Below are positions 1-6,045 of a DNA stretch of 8,369 bases, piece by piece. The notes under the pieces are model-generated. The model worked only from the letters and a program-made list of their open reading frames with translations. It did not search any database and had not been told where the DNA came from. Made by a program: the position numbers and the translations under genes. This DNA is from Treponema sp. (GTDB lineage: Bacteria > Spirochaetota > Spirochaetia > Treponematales > Treponemataceae), in NCBI GenBank assembly GCA_031290005.1, contig JAITOJ010000064.1:1-8369 (forward strand), in the 5' to 3' direction. How positions within the stretch are numbered: the first letter of the stretch is position 1; every line of letters begins with the position of its first letter.

Positions 1-548
1 CCGGGGAGTTTGACGACCTGGTGATCGTCGCCCCGGACACCGGCGCGGTTGACCGGAACAAGTTTTATGCCACGGGCCTGAAAAAACCCCTGGCCATGCT
101 CTACAAGGAACGGGATTACTCCATCGTCACCCAGGACTCCCGGGCCTCCAACATCATCTCGGTGAACCTGCTGGGTAAGGTGCGGGGCAAGGTGGCGTTC
201 CTGGCGGACGATATGCTGGGCACAGGCAGCACCCTGCTCAAGGCCATGGAGTTCCTGAAGACCCAGGGGGCCAAAAAGGTGATTGCCGCCGTCAGCCTGC
301 CTTTTTTTACCGGCAATGCGGCGGCGGACTTTGATGAAGCCTACCGGAAGGGGCTTTTTTACCGGGTTATCGGCACCAACGCGGTGTATCACAAGGAACT
401 GGACGACAAGGAATGGTACATCAATACCAGCGTGAGCGGCCTTTTTGCCAATGTGATTACCCGCCTGCACTACAACCAGTCCCTGAGCAGCCTGCTGGAC
501 AACCGGTCGATTATCGAAAAAATGCTCAAAGGCCTGAATCAGCAGTAA
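1..548 (+). CDS. prs: Ribose-phosphate pyrophosphokinase-like protein, C-terminal part (5' end outside window)
   Basis: The reading frame is open from the left edge (frame 3), so only about 181 C-terminal residues are visible. The first GTG (base 21) is internal to the domain and is not a start. Counting from that codon, APDTGAVDR (residues 4-12) matches the pyrophosphate-loop region of PRPP synthetases (usual form SPDxGGxxR). LADDMLGTGSTLL (61-73) is the PRPP/ribose-5-phosphate binding loop, and VITRLHYNQSLSSLLD near the end matches the family's C-terminal amphipathic helix. The family makes PRPP from ribose-5-phosphate and ATP in the cytoplasm, feeding nucleotide, His and Trp synthesis. The loop reads DDMLGT where typical Prs has DDMIDT, so the third acidic residue is Gly. 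The C-terminal part is also longer than in a classic ~317-residue Prs. A divergent Prs is the best call; a phosphoribosyltransferase-fold paralogue remains possible. The gene converges on the binding-protein gene 27 bases downstream. Confidence 0.75.
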   Translation, partial: GEFDDLVIVAPDTGAVDRNKFYATGLKKPLAMLYKERDYSIVTQDSRASNIISVNLLGKVRGKVAFLADDMLGTGSTLLKAMEFLKTQGAKKVIAAVSLPFFTGNAAADFDEAYRKGLFYRVIGTNAVYHKELDDKEWYINTSVSGLFANVITRLHYNQSLSSLLDNRSIIEKMLKGLNQQ

Positions 549-550
549 CC

Positions 551-573
551 GCAGGCAACATCATGCTGCCTGT
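551..573. terminator. Short hairpin between convergent genes, possible bidirectional terminator
   Basis: CAGGCA (552-557) and TGCCTG (567-572) form a perfect 6-bp stem around a 9-base loop, extendable by one G-T wobble pair (551/573). It fills most of the 27-base gap between two tail-to-tail stop codons, where a shared terminator is expected. Neither side carries a U-run, so it is not a canonical intrinsic terminator. The call rests on the stem and its position. Confidence 0.4.
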
Positions 574-575
574 AG

Positions 576-2186
576 TCAAAATTTGCGCACCAAGTTCGGA
601 ATCTTTTCTGTTTTGCCGGTAAAATACAGGGCCTTGAGCGGATGAATGTCCAGGGCATTGGTATACCAGCCGCCTATGGCATCCAGGTCGATGACATTGA
701 GGGACACCGGATGGGACACGGGGAGCACCACTCCCTGATTCAGGAGCACCGCCTCCGCTTCCGAAAGAAGCTGGTAGCGTTTTTTGCTGTCCGAAACGCC
801 CGCGGCCTCGTTCATCAGCCGGTTGAATTCCTCGTTGTGCCAGGCAGACACATTGAGGGAAGAATCTCCCCGGAAAAGCTCAAGAAAAGCCACAGGGTCC
901 GCAAAATCTCCAATCCAGATATAGGAAAACAGGTCTGCCTGCCAGGTTTCAATACTTTGCAGATACCGGTTGACCGGAGTGGTCTGCACGTCCACCTTGA
1001 TACCAATTTTTTCCCAGGCATCGCTGAGCAGTTTTGCCATTTCCTTCATATAATCCGTGTCTGAAATGGCGAACACAATAGTCATCTCCTGGTCTGCGCT
1101 GAGGCCGTGTTCCAGCTTTGCCTGTTCCAAAAGCATCTTCGCTTCTTCAGGGTCACTGTCTGAAAAACCCTCCGGCGCGGCATACCCCATCAGGGGATAG
1201 ATAAAAGTCTTGGCCGGAACCAGAGACTGGGAACGCAGCTCTTTCCAAGGAACCGCGGTCAAAAGGGCAATTCGGAAATCGCTCTGGTTCCAGGGAAACC
1301 GGTCAGACTTGAAAAACAAATACTCAGTGGCGAATTCACCGAAAACCTTGATGGTCTCCATATCCAGCAGTTTTTCCGTATTTACATTCGATGTTGACCA
1401 ATGGGCATTGCCGGTATTCATAAGATATGCCGTCTCGTCCCGGTCATCTGACAGACGGATAGTAATCGCCGGAAGGGCTACCCGCGCTGAGTCATGATAG
1501 TTCTCATTTTTTACCAGCCGGACCGAGCCGGATGAAGCGGCCTCAAGCACAAAGGCCCCGCTGTAGACCCCTGGGTCAGGATGGACAGCGGAAAAGGCGT
1601 GATGGCACAGTATCCGGGGCAAATGCTCCGTGGGCATATCCAGGCGCAGAACCAGGGTGTATTCATCCCGCACCATAATCCCCACATCTTCCGCTTTGCC
1701 CTGTCCGGTTCGGTAAGAAGCGATGCCGGAAATACTGTCCAAAAGGGACGCAAAGGGCGCGTTGGTTTCAGGGTCAAGCAGACTGAGCCAGGCCCGACGG
1801 AAGGATTCCGCAGTGATGGGGTCGCCGTTGCTGAACCGGGCATTTTTGCGGATAGTAAAAGTCCATATTTTTTTGTCTCTGGACGTATGGTATGACTCCG
1901 CCAGGGCTAGAGATGGATCCAGAGAGTAGGGGTCATAAGAAAAAAGCCCCTCATACAGACCGGTAAAAAGCTGGGCCTCGTTTGTGTAATTCGCGGTATG
2001 GGGATTAAAGTCGTACGCATGAGGGGAGTCAACCATGATAAACTCCTGCTGCTCCGCCGGGTCAAAGCGTTGTTTTTGTTCCTGTAGAGGCGGCTCTGTT
2101 TTGTCCTCACTGGTCTGTGCCGGCAAACCCGGCAGAACGAACAACAAAATCAGCGCCGGGCACAAAAAAAACGCTTTTTTTTTCAT
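576..2186 (-). CDS. Periplasmic oligopeptide-type ABC transporter binding protein (SBP family 5)
   Basis: This 536-residue protein belongs to the OppA/DppA-type solute-binding family. It would capture peptides, or in some members other solutes, in the periplasm and hand them to an inner-membrane ABC permease. Residues 1-23 (KKK, then a hydrophobic stretch ending LPGLPA) form a signal peptide best read as a signal peptidase I type, cut after Ala23. The only Cys (residue 9) is too early for a lipobox. Family signatures are GLYEGLFSYDP (76-86) with NARFSNGDPITAESF (115-129), FRIALLTAVPW in the middle, and WIGDFADPVAFLELF (424-438) with W-H-N-E-E-F-N-R-L-M after it. Length is normal for OppA. GAGGA sits 4 bases before the ATG, and a strong promoter lies just upstream. 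No permease or ATPase gene is present in the window, so its transporter partner is elsewhere or it is an orphan binding protein. Substrate cannot be told from sequence. Confidence 0.9.
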   Translation of the reverse strand: MKKKAFFLCPALILLFVLPGLPAQTSEDKTEPPLQEQKQRFDPAEQQEFIMVDSPHAYDFNPHTANYTNEAQLFTGLYEGLFSYDPYSLDPSLALAESYHTSRDKKIWTFTIRKNARFSNGDPITAESFRRAWLSLLDPETNAPFASLLDSISGIASYRTGQGKAEDVGIMVRDEYTLVLRLDMPTEHLPRILCHHAFSAVHPDPGVYSGAFVLEAASSGSVRLVKNENYHDSARVALPAITIRLSDDRDETAYLMNTGNAHWSTSNVNTEKLLDMETIKVFGEFATEYLFFKSDRFPWNQSDFRIALLTAVPWKELRSQSLVPAKTFIYPLMGYAAPEGFSDSDPEEAKMLLEQAKLEHGLSADQEMTIVFAISDTDYMKEMAKLLSDAWEKIGIKVDVQTTPVNRYLQSIETWQADLFSYIWIGDFADPVAFLELFRGDSSLNVSAWHNEEFNRLMNEAAGVSDSKKRYQLLSEAEAVLLNQGVVLPVSHPVSLNVIDLDAIGGWYTNALDIHPLKALYFTGKTEKIPNLVRKF

Positions 2187-2190
2187 ATTT

Positions 2191-2196
2191 TCCTCG
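2191..2196 (-). promoter_or_regulatory. Shine-Dalgarno site of the binding-protein gene
   Basis: On the minus strand the sequence reads CGAGGA, four bases upstream of the ATG at 2186. This supports the chosen start, which also gives a normal signal peptide. Confidence 0.7.
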
Positions 2197-2229
2197 TTTT
2201 TACCTCAAAAAATGTCCTAAATTGACAAA

Positions 2230-2258
2230 ATTATACCATAAAATAGATATGAATTCAA
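2230..2258 (-). promoter_or_regulatory. Strong sigma-70 promoter with extended -10 for the binding-protein gene
   Basis: The minus strand reads TTGAAT (2258-2253), a 17-base spacer ending ATGG, then a perfect TATAAT (2235-2230). The TGG before the hexamer supplies the TGn extended -10 element. Transcription should begin near 2223, giving a leader of about 37 bases that holds the GAGGA ribosome site. The -35 box and part of the spacer lie inside the first codons of the divergent lipoprotein gene (start 2249), so the two promoters or transcripts may interfere. Confidence 0.75.
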
Positions 2259-2920
2259 GACAACTTTTTGGGCGGACATTGCTCCGCGTTCCGGCGCTCA
2301 TCCTGCTTGCCGCAGGCTGCGCCCTGGCAGACAGGAATCCCGGCGTAACCGAAGAGGTAACGGTGGTTCTTCCTTCATATCCGGCTGAACTGCCGCCCTT
2401 GACAGGCTGGCTGCTGGTTTGGGAGGAGGGAAGCGCGGAAGCGCGGCAAATCCTTCCCCCGGAAACCCGGTCAGTCACCTTGAGGCTGCTTAAAAACCGG
2501 TGCAGCCCGGCGTTGTTTTTCCCTTTGAACATCTCCCCGGAATCTTCCGCCGGAAGCGAAGGGGCATATCTCCAGGTTTTTCAGGGCGGGGGCTGCATCT
2601 ATCCCTTTTCGGTGGACGCCTCCTGGCAGGACGGCTTTGGGGCAAAGCTCCTCCTGGATATACTGACCCATCAAGGCGGCGAATACAAAGAACTCCGCTC
2701 TTTTTGTGAGAGTTTTAACTGGAAGCGGTTTCAGAATGAAATTGCCGCATTGGCCGACCAAGACCCTTTCTATAATCCCTGGAACATAAACCGGGGCAAA
2801 ATTTTTGCGTCCTTTGCGGCGGGGAAATTTTCCAAAACCCTGCTCAAGGAAGATGCCGCAAATGCGGATGAGGGCAGCCTTGCCTATGTGCCTTTGGCGG
2901 GGTATACTCTTGGCCAATGA
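2249..2920 (+). CDS. Unrecognised lipoprotein, 223 residues
   Basis: I do not recognise this family. Translated from the ATG at 2249 it begins with a basic stretch (R4, R9, R13), a hydrophobic core LLRVPALILL and the lipobox A-A-G-C with Cys24. It is therefore predicted to be lipid-anchored and exported. The open frame extends 44 codons further upstream (ATG at 2117), but that start would run into the divergent gene and bury the signal peptide, so it is rejected. There is no clear Shine-Dalgarno sequence before 2249. The mature part starts with a beta-rich stretch around EEVTVVLPSYP and ends with an aromatic, basic helix-like region (SFNWKRFQNEI; NPWNINRGKIFASFAAGKFSKTLL). No catalytic motif is visible. 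Its stop overlaps the next lipoprotein's start by ATGA, so the pair is probably co-translated and may act together in the envelope. Confidence 0.75.
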   Translation: MNSRQLFGRTLLRVPALILLAAGCALADRNPGVTEEVTVVLPSYPAELPPLTGWLLVWEEGSAEARQILPPETRSVTLRLLKNRCSPALFFPLNISPESSAGSEGAYLQVFQGGGCIYPFSVDASWQDGFGAKLLLDILTHQGGEYKELRSFCESFNWKRFQNEIAALADQDPFYNPWNINRGKIFASFAAGKFSKTLLKEDAANADEGSLAYVPLAGYTLGQ

Positions 2921-4047
2921 GGGTGTACAATTGGTTCCTGCTGTTCTTGGGAATCGCGGCATTTTCGGCATTGGCCGGCTGTGAAGGCAAATCTCAAAAA
3001 ACCGCTGATACGCCGCCGGAGGCTGCCCAGGAAATTGTCCCTGCCGCTCCGGTGTGCCGCTGGTTCTGCTTTTCCCAGGCCGGTTTTTCGGAAATTGACG
3101 TGCCCCAAAACGCGCCGCCCGTCTCTTTTGTCCCCTGGACAGAAGCAGTCCGTGTTAACGGGGCGGGCATAAGCGGCGCCCCGGCGTTTGGCTCATCCTG
3201 GTTTCTGGTAAATCATCTTGGCCTCCTGGCCCTGGGGGACGCAGCCTTGCCAGAGCAATACCTGCTTATTCGGGACGAAGAGCTTTTTTCAGACCGCACT
3301 GCCGCAAATTTGACCCTCATTCAGAACGTTCCGTTTATCCATCTGTACCGGAATGACTTTTTTTCCTCAAAAACTGGCGGCGCACATCCGGTACTGGTAC
3401 GATATGCGGGAGAAGCCCGGGCCTTTATTCCGGTGTTCGAAAAAAGCGATTTGGCGATTCCCACCCCGGCTGAAGTTATTGACCTGATTTTTGACGGCAG
3501 CCTCTGGCATGGCGCGGTGAAGCAAACCGTCAATTCCCGGATTACGTATCGCTATCTGAGCGTTTCCGCCAAAGGCGCGGTTTCAGCTCAGAGCGCAGAG
3601 GTTTTCCGTTCCCAGAAGCGTCTCCTGCCTTTGTCCCGGGCTCCTGACCGGCTTCGCGCACTTCTGGGAGCAATTCCAGAGGAACTGAGCTTTGAAATCA
3701 TCTGCGTTTCTTCCGAAACTACCGGCGCTTTGGTATATCAGCAGGGGCCGGTTTCTGATTTTCCACCGGACATCCAAGGGACAGCGGTCATTGCTCCTTT
3801 GTATGCGGTATCTCTTTTTGCCGATGGGACGGTCTATTTTGCAGGTCTTCTGAGGCACACTGACGGCGGGGACCGGTTTTTAAGCCGCGCATTCCGGATG
3901 CCCGCCCTGCCGCCGGGTTTTGTCTACGGGTACTGCGCGGTGTCCGGAAATACGCTGTTCGCGTCCTGGGAAGAAGCGGATTTTTATGAAACAGGCCGAA
4001 GCGGATTCGCCGCCTTTGACCTGGGGTCTGAAAACTTCAAAAAATAA
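2917..4047 (+). CDS. Unrecognised lipoprotein, 376 residues, translationally coupled to its upstream neighbour
   Basis: The product starts MRVYNWFLLFLGIAAFSALAGC, a clear spirochaete-style lipoprotein signal with lipid-modified Cys22. A charged, Pro/Ala-rich linker follows (about residues 23-45, GKSQKTADTPPEAAQEI), as expected for a tethered envelope protein. The rest is a series of short hydrophobic strands separated by loops, such as FADGTVYFAGLLR and SGNTLFASWEEADFYE near the C-terminus. This gives a loose impression of a beta-sheet or propeller-like fold, but no repeat is exact enough to name a family. No enzyme motif is seen. The start overlaps the previous stop by four bases (ATGA). There is no good Shine-Dalgarno sequence at normal spacing (a G-rich run lies about 13 bases upstream), so coupling is the likely way translation starts. 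A GH105 gene follows after 37 bases. A link to carbohydrate sensing or binding is only a guess from that position. Confidence 0.75.
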   Translation: MRVYNWFLLFLGIAAFSALAGCEGKSQKTADTPPEAAQEIVPAAPVCRWFCFSQAGFSEIDVPQNAPPVSFVPWTEAVRVNGAGISGAPAFGSSWFLVNHLGLLALGDAALPEQYLLIRDEELFSDRTAANLTLIQNVPFIHLYRNDFFSSKTGGAHPVLVRYAGEARAFIPVFEKSDLAIPTPAEVIDLIFDGSLWHGAVKQTVNSRITYRYLSVSAKGAVSAQSAEVFRSQKRLLPLSRAPDRLRALLGAIPEELSFEIICVSSETTGALVYQQGPVSDFPPDIQGTAVIAPLYAVSLFADGTVYFAGLLRHTDGGDRFLSRAFRMPALPPGFVYGYCAVSGNTLFASWEEADFYETGRSGFAAFDLGSENFKK

Positions 4048-4084
4048 CCGGGATTTTCTTTTGTCTCGCTGATATGGTGGTATC

Positions 4085-5215
4085 ATGACAATCAATAAAA
4101 ATGAGCCGGTTTCCGAACGCATGGCCCTTTCGGTGATGAACCGTTACACCCCGGAACAAGTGCAGTGGCATTACGAGCACGGCCTTGTTCTCCAAAGTAT
4201 TTGGGCAGTGGGGAAAGCATACAAAAAAACCGGCTATGGCGCATGGGTAAAAACCATGTACGATACTAAAATCATGAGCGACGGCAGCATTGCCACCTAC
4301 CGGGCCGGAGAATTCAATCTTGACCAGATTAACCCCGGCAAGCTGCTCTTTGACCTATACGATGAAACCGGGGACAAAAAATACCGCGCGGCTATTGAAC
4401 TCCTGCGCGCTCAGCTTAAAAATCATCCTCGGACAAAATCCGGGGGCTTTTGGCACAAAAAAATCTATCCCTGGCAAATGTGGCTGGACGGAGTGTATAT
4501 GGCCCAGCCTTTTTGCGCCCGGTGTGCCCTGGAATTCGGCGGGCCTGAAGATTTTGCCGACATCGCCCGCCATTTTACCCTGATTGAGGAACATGCCAGA
4601 GACAAAACCACCGGACTGTTGTATCACGCCTGGGACGAATCCGGTGAACAGCGCTGGGCAAACCCCGAAACAGGCTGCTCTCCCCACTTCTGGGGACGCG
4701 CCCTGAGCTGGTATTGCATGGCGCTGACAGACACCCTGGATTTCATACCCGTGGAATATCAGGCGGAACGGGAAAGCCTTTTGGCCATTGCCAACCGTCT
4801 GCTTGCTCCTCTGATGAACTATCAGGACAGAGAAAGCGGCCTCTGGTATCAGGTGCTCGACCAGGCCGGGCAAGAGAAAAATTATCTTGAAGCCTCCGCG
4901 TCTTCCATGTTTGTCTATTTCTTCCTCAAAATGCTCCGCAAAGGCTATTGTCAGACTGCCAAGGAACGGATACAAAAGGCCGCGCTCCGGGGATATGAAG
5001 GACTGCTCGCCCGGATGATTCGGGAGGACAAAAATGGAGAGCTGCATCTGGAAGGGATTTGCAGCGTGGCGGGGCTGGGAGGCAATCCCTACCGGGACGG
5101 CTCTTACGCCTATTACGTGAGCGAACCGGTCAAGGCCGACGACTTCAAGGGGGTGGGGCCTTTTATTCTGGCGTCTCTGGAGATGGAGCACGGAAAGGCG
5201 CAATGCTTCGTATAG
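4085..5215 (+). CDS. GH105 unsaturated rhamnogalacturonyl/glycuronyl hydrolase (YteR/YesR-like)
   Basis: This 376-residue protein fits the (alpha/alpha)6-barrel family GH105 (B. subtilis YteR is about 373 residues). Such enzymes hydrate and remove the 4,5-unsaturated uronic acid that polysaccharide lyases leave on the non-reducing end of oligosaccharides, classically rhamnogalacturonan fragments. Visible landmarks are NLDQINPGKLLFDLY (78-92), YPWQMWLDGVYMAQPF (128-143) with the probable general acid/base Asp135, YHAWDE (180-185), HFWGRALSWY (201-210) and SEPVKADDFKGVGPFI (346-361). Asp80 and Asp135 sit where YteR has its two key acidic residues (Asp88 and Asp143, from memory). There is no signal peptide, so the enzyme is cytoplasmic and acts on imported di- or oligosaccharides. 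GGTGG lies 4 bases before the ATG. The last 13 bases overlap the next gene, which argues for joint expression. The exact substrate (rhamnogalacturonyl or another unsaturated uronide) cannot be fixed from sequence. Confidence 0.92.
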   Translation: MTINKNEPVSERMALSVMNRYTPEQVQWHYEHGLVLQSIWAVGKAYKKTGYGAWVKTMYDTKIMSDGSIATYRAGEFNLDQINPGKLLFDLYDETGDKKYRAAIELLRAQLKNHPRTKSGGFWHKKIYPWQMWLDGVYMAQPFCARCALEFGGPEDFADIARHFTLIEEHARDKTTGLLYHAWDESGEQRWANPETGCSPHFWGRALSWYCMALTDTLDFIPVEYQAERESLLAIANRLLAPLMNYQDRESGLWYQVLDQAGQEKNYLEASASSMFVYFFLKMLRKGYCQTAKERIQKAALRGYEGLLARMIREDKNGELHLEGICSVAGLGGNPYRDGSYAYYVSEPVKADDFKGVGPFILASLEMEHGKAQCFV

Positions 5216-6045
5216 GCCTTAGGGCGCACGATTACGGCTATCTTCCTCCGGAACAACTGGCGGACGCTTTGGTGGTTTTTAAACCCGCGTCCATACAACT
5301 GGCCCTTGCCAAATCCTTGCCGGACGCCCCGGCCTTTGGCGCGCTCAGCCCTGGTTACGCCCGTGGAATTCGGGAAATCTTTGCCCGGCGGAATATCGTA
5401 ATCGCTGTTTTGGGCTGTTACATCAATCCGGTGCATCCTGACCCTGATGCGCGGGACAAGGCGCTCCGCCGGTTTGAGGAACATCTGCGCTTTGCCCGCG
5501 ACTTTGACTGTCCCCTGGTGGGAACCGAGACCGGCTCTTGCAATCCCGATTGTTCCTGGCATCCGGATACCCAAAAGCGCGAGACTTTTGACCTTCTTTG
5601 CGCTTCCATTGACCGGCTGCTTAATACCGCGGAAAAATGCGGTTCCGTTGTGGGAGTGGAGGCGGTGGCCCATCAGCATACGATTGCTTCCATTGAATTG
5701 ATGGCTGAACTGCTTGAGCGGTTTCCCACGCCCAGCCTCCAGGTGATTTACGACCCGGTGAATCTGATTCCTGTGACGGGATTGGCCGAAGAACAGGACC
5801 GGTTTTTTGAACGGGCCTTTGACGCTTTGGGGGAACAGATTGCGGTTATCCATGCCAAGGATTTCTGTATAGAAAACGGCAAAAAAAAGGGCAGCCTTCC
5901 CGCCGGAACCGGCGATTTGGACTATCACGCCCTGCTTTCCCTGGTGGAAAAAAGAAAACCGGGAATAGATATTCTGCTGGAAAACAACAATCCCCGGCAG
6001 GCCGCCGCAACCATAACGCTGCTTAACAGCCTTGCCGCTTCTTAA
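5203..6045 (+). CDS. Sugar (phosphate) isomerase/epimerase, xylose-isomerase-like TIM barrel
   Basis: This 280-residue protein belongs to the AP-endonuclease-2 / xylose-isomerase-like TIM-barrel superfamily, whose sugar members interconvert aldoses and ketoses or epimerise ketoses using a divalent metal. Probable metal ligands fall in the usual order on strand ends: Glu153 (VGVEAVAHQH), Asp184 (VIYDPVN), His217 (AVIHAKD) and Glu260 (ILLENNN). His158 and the glycine-rich PAGTGDLDY (233-241) also fit the family. The frame is open much further upstream, but the ATG at 5203 gives the normal first beta-strand (LRIGLRAHD) and has GGAAAGG 4 bases ahead. It overlaps the GH105 gene by 13 bases, a strong sign of coupling and of a role in the same pathway. 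It may isomerise the 5-keto-4-deoxyuronate or rhamnose released by GH105, but that is inference. A myo-inositol-type (IolE/IolI) or hexulose epimerase role is also possible. No signal peptide; cytoplasmic. Confidence 0.85.
   Translation: MLRIGLRAHDYGYLPPEQLADALVVFKPASIQLALAKSLPDAPAFGALSPGYARGIREIFARRNIVIAVLGCYINPVHPDPDARDKALRRFEEHLRFARDFDCPLVGTETGSCNPDCSWHPDTQKRETFDLLCASIDRLLNTAEKCGSVVGVEAVAHQHTIASIELMAELLERFPTPSLQVIYDPVNLIPVTGLAEEQDRFFERAFDALGEQIAVIHAKDFCIENGKKKGSLPAGTGDLDYHALLSLVEKRKPGIDILLENNNPRQAAATITLLNSLAAS

Noticed and set aside
2117..2248. Longer N-terminus for the first lipoprotein, starting at the ATG at 2117
   Set aside because: It would overlap the start of the divergent binding-protein gene and push the lipobox signal peptide into the interior of the protein.
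2222..2250. TTGACA at 2222 as -35 box of a rightward promoter for the first lipoprotein
   Set aside because: At 16-18 base spacing the -10 position would be TAGATA, AGATAT or GATATG, all poor and lying on the start codon itself.
5059..5202. Upstream start for the TIM-barrel isomerase
   Set aside because: The extra 48 residues are Arg/Gly-rich, fit no family member, and are the shadow of GH105 codons in another frame; 5203 has a ribosome site and gives the normal first strand.
4355..5203. Long open frame on the minus strand opposite GH105 (282 codons)
   Set aside because: It lies opposite a gene with clear catalytic motifs, shows no recognisable domain, and is explained by high GC at third positions.
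5113..5928. Long open frame on the minus strand opposite the isomerase (271 codons)
   Set aside because: Antisense shadow of the TIM-barrel gene; its sequence is basic and low in complexity with no domain.
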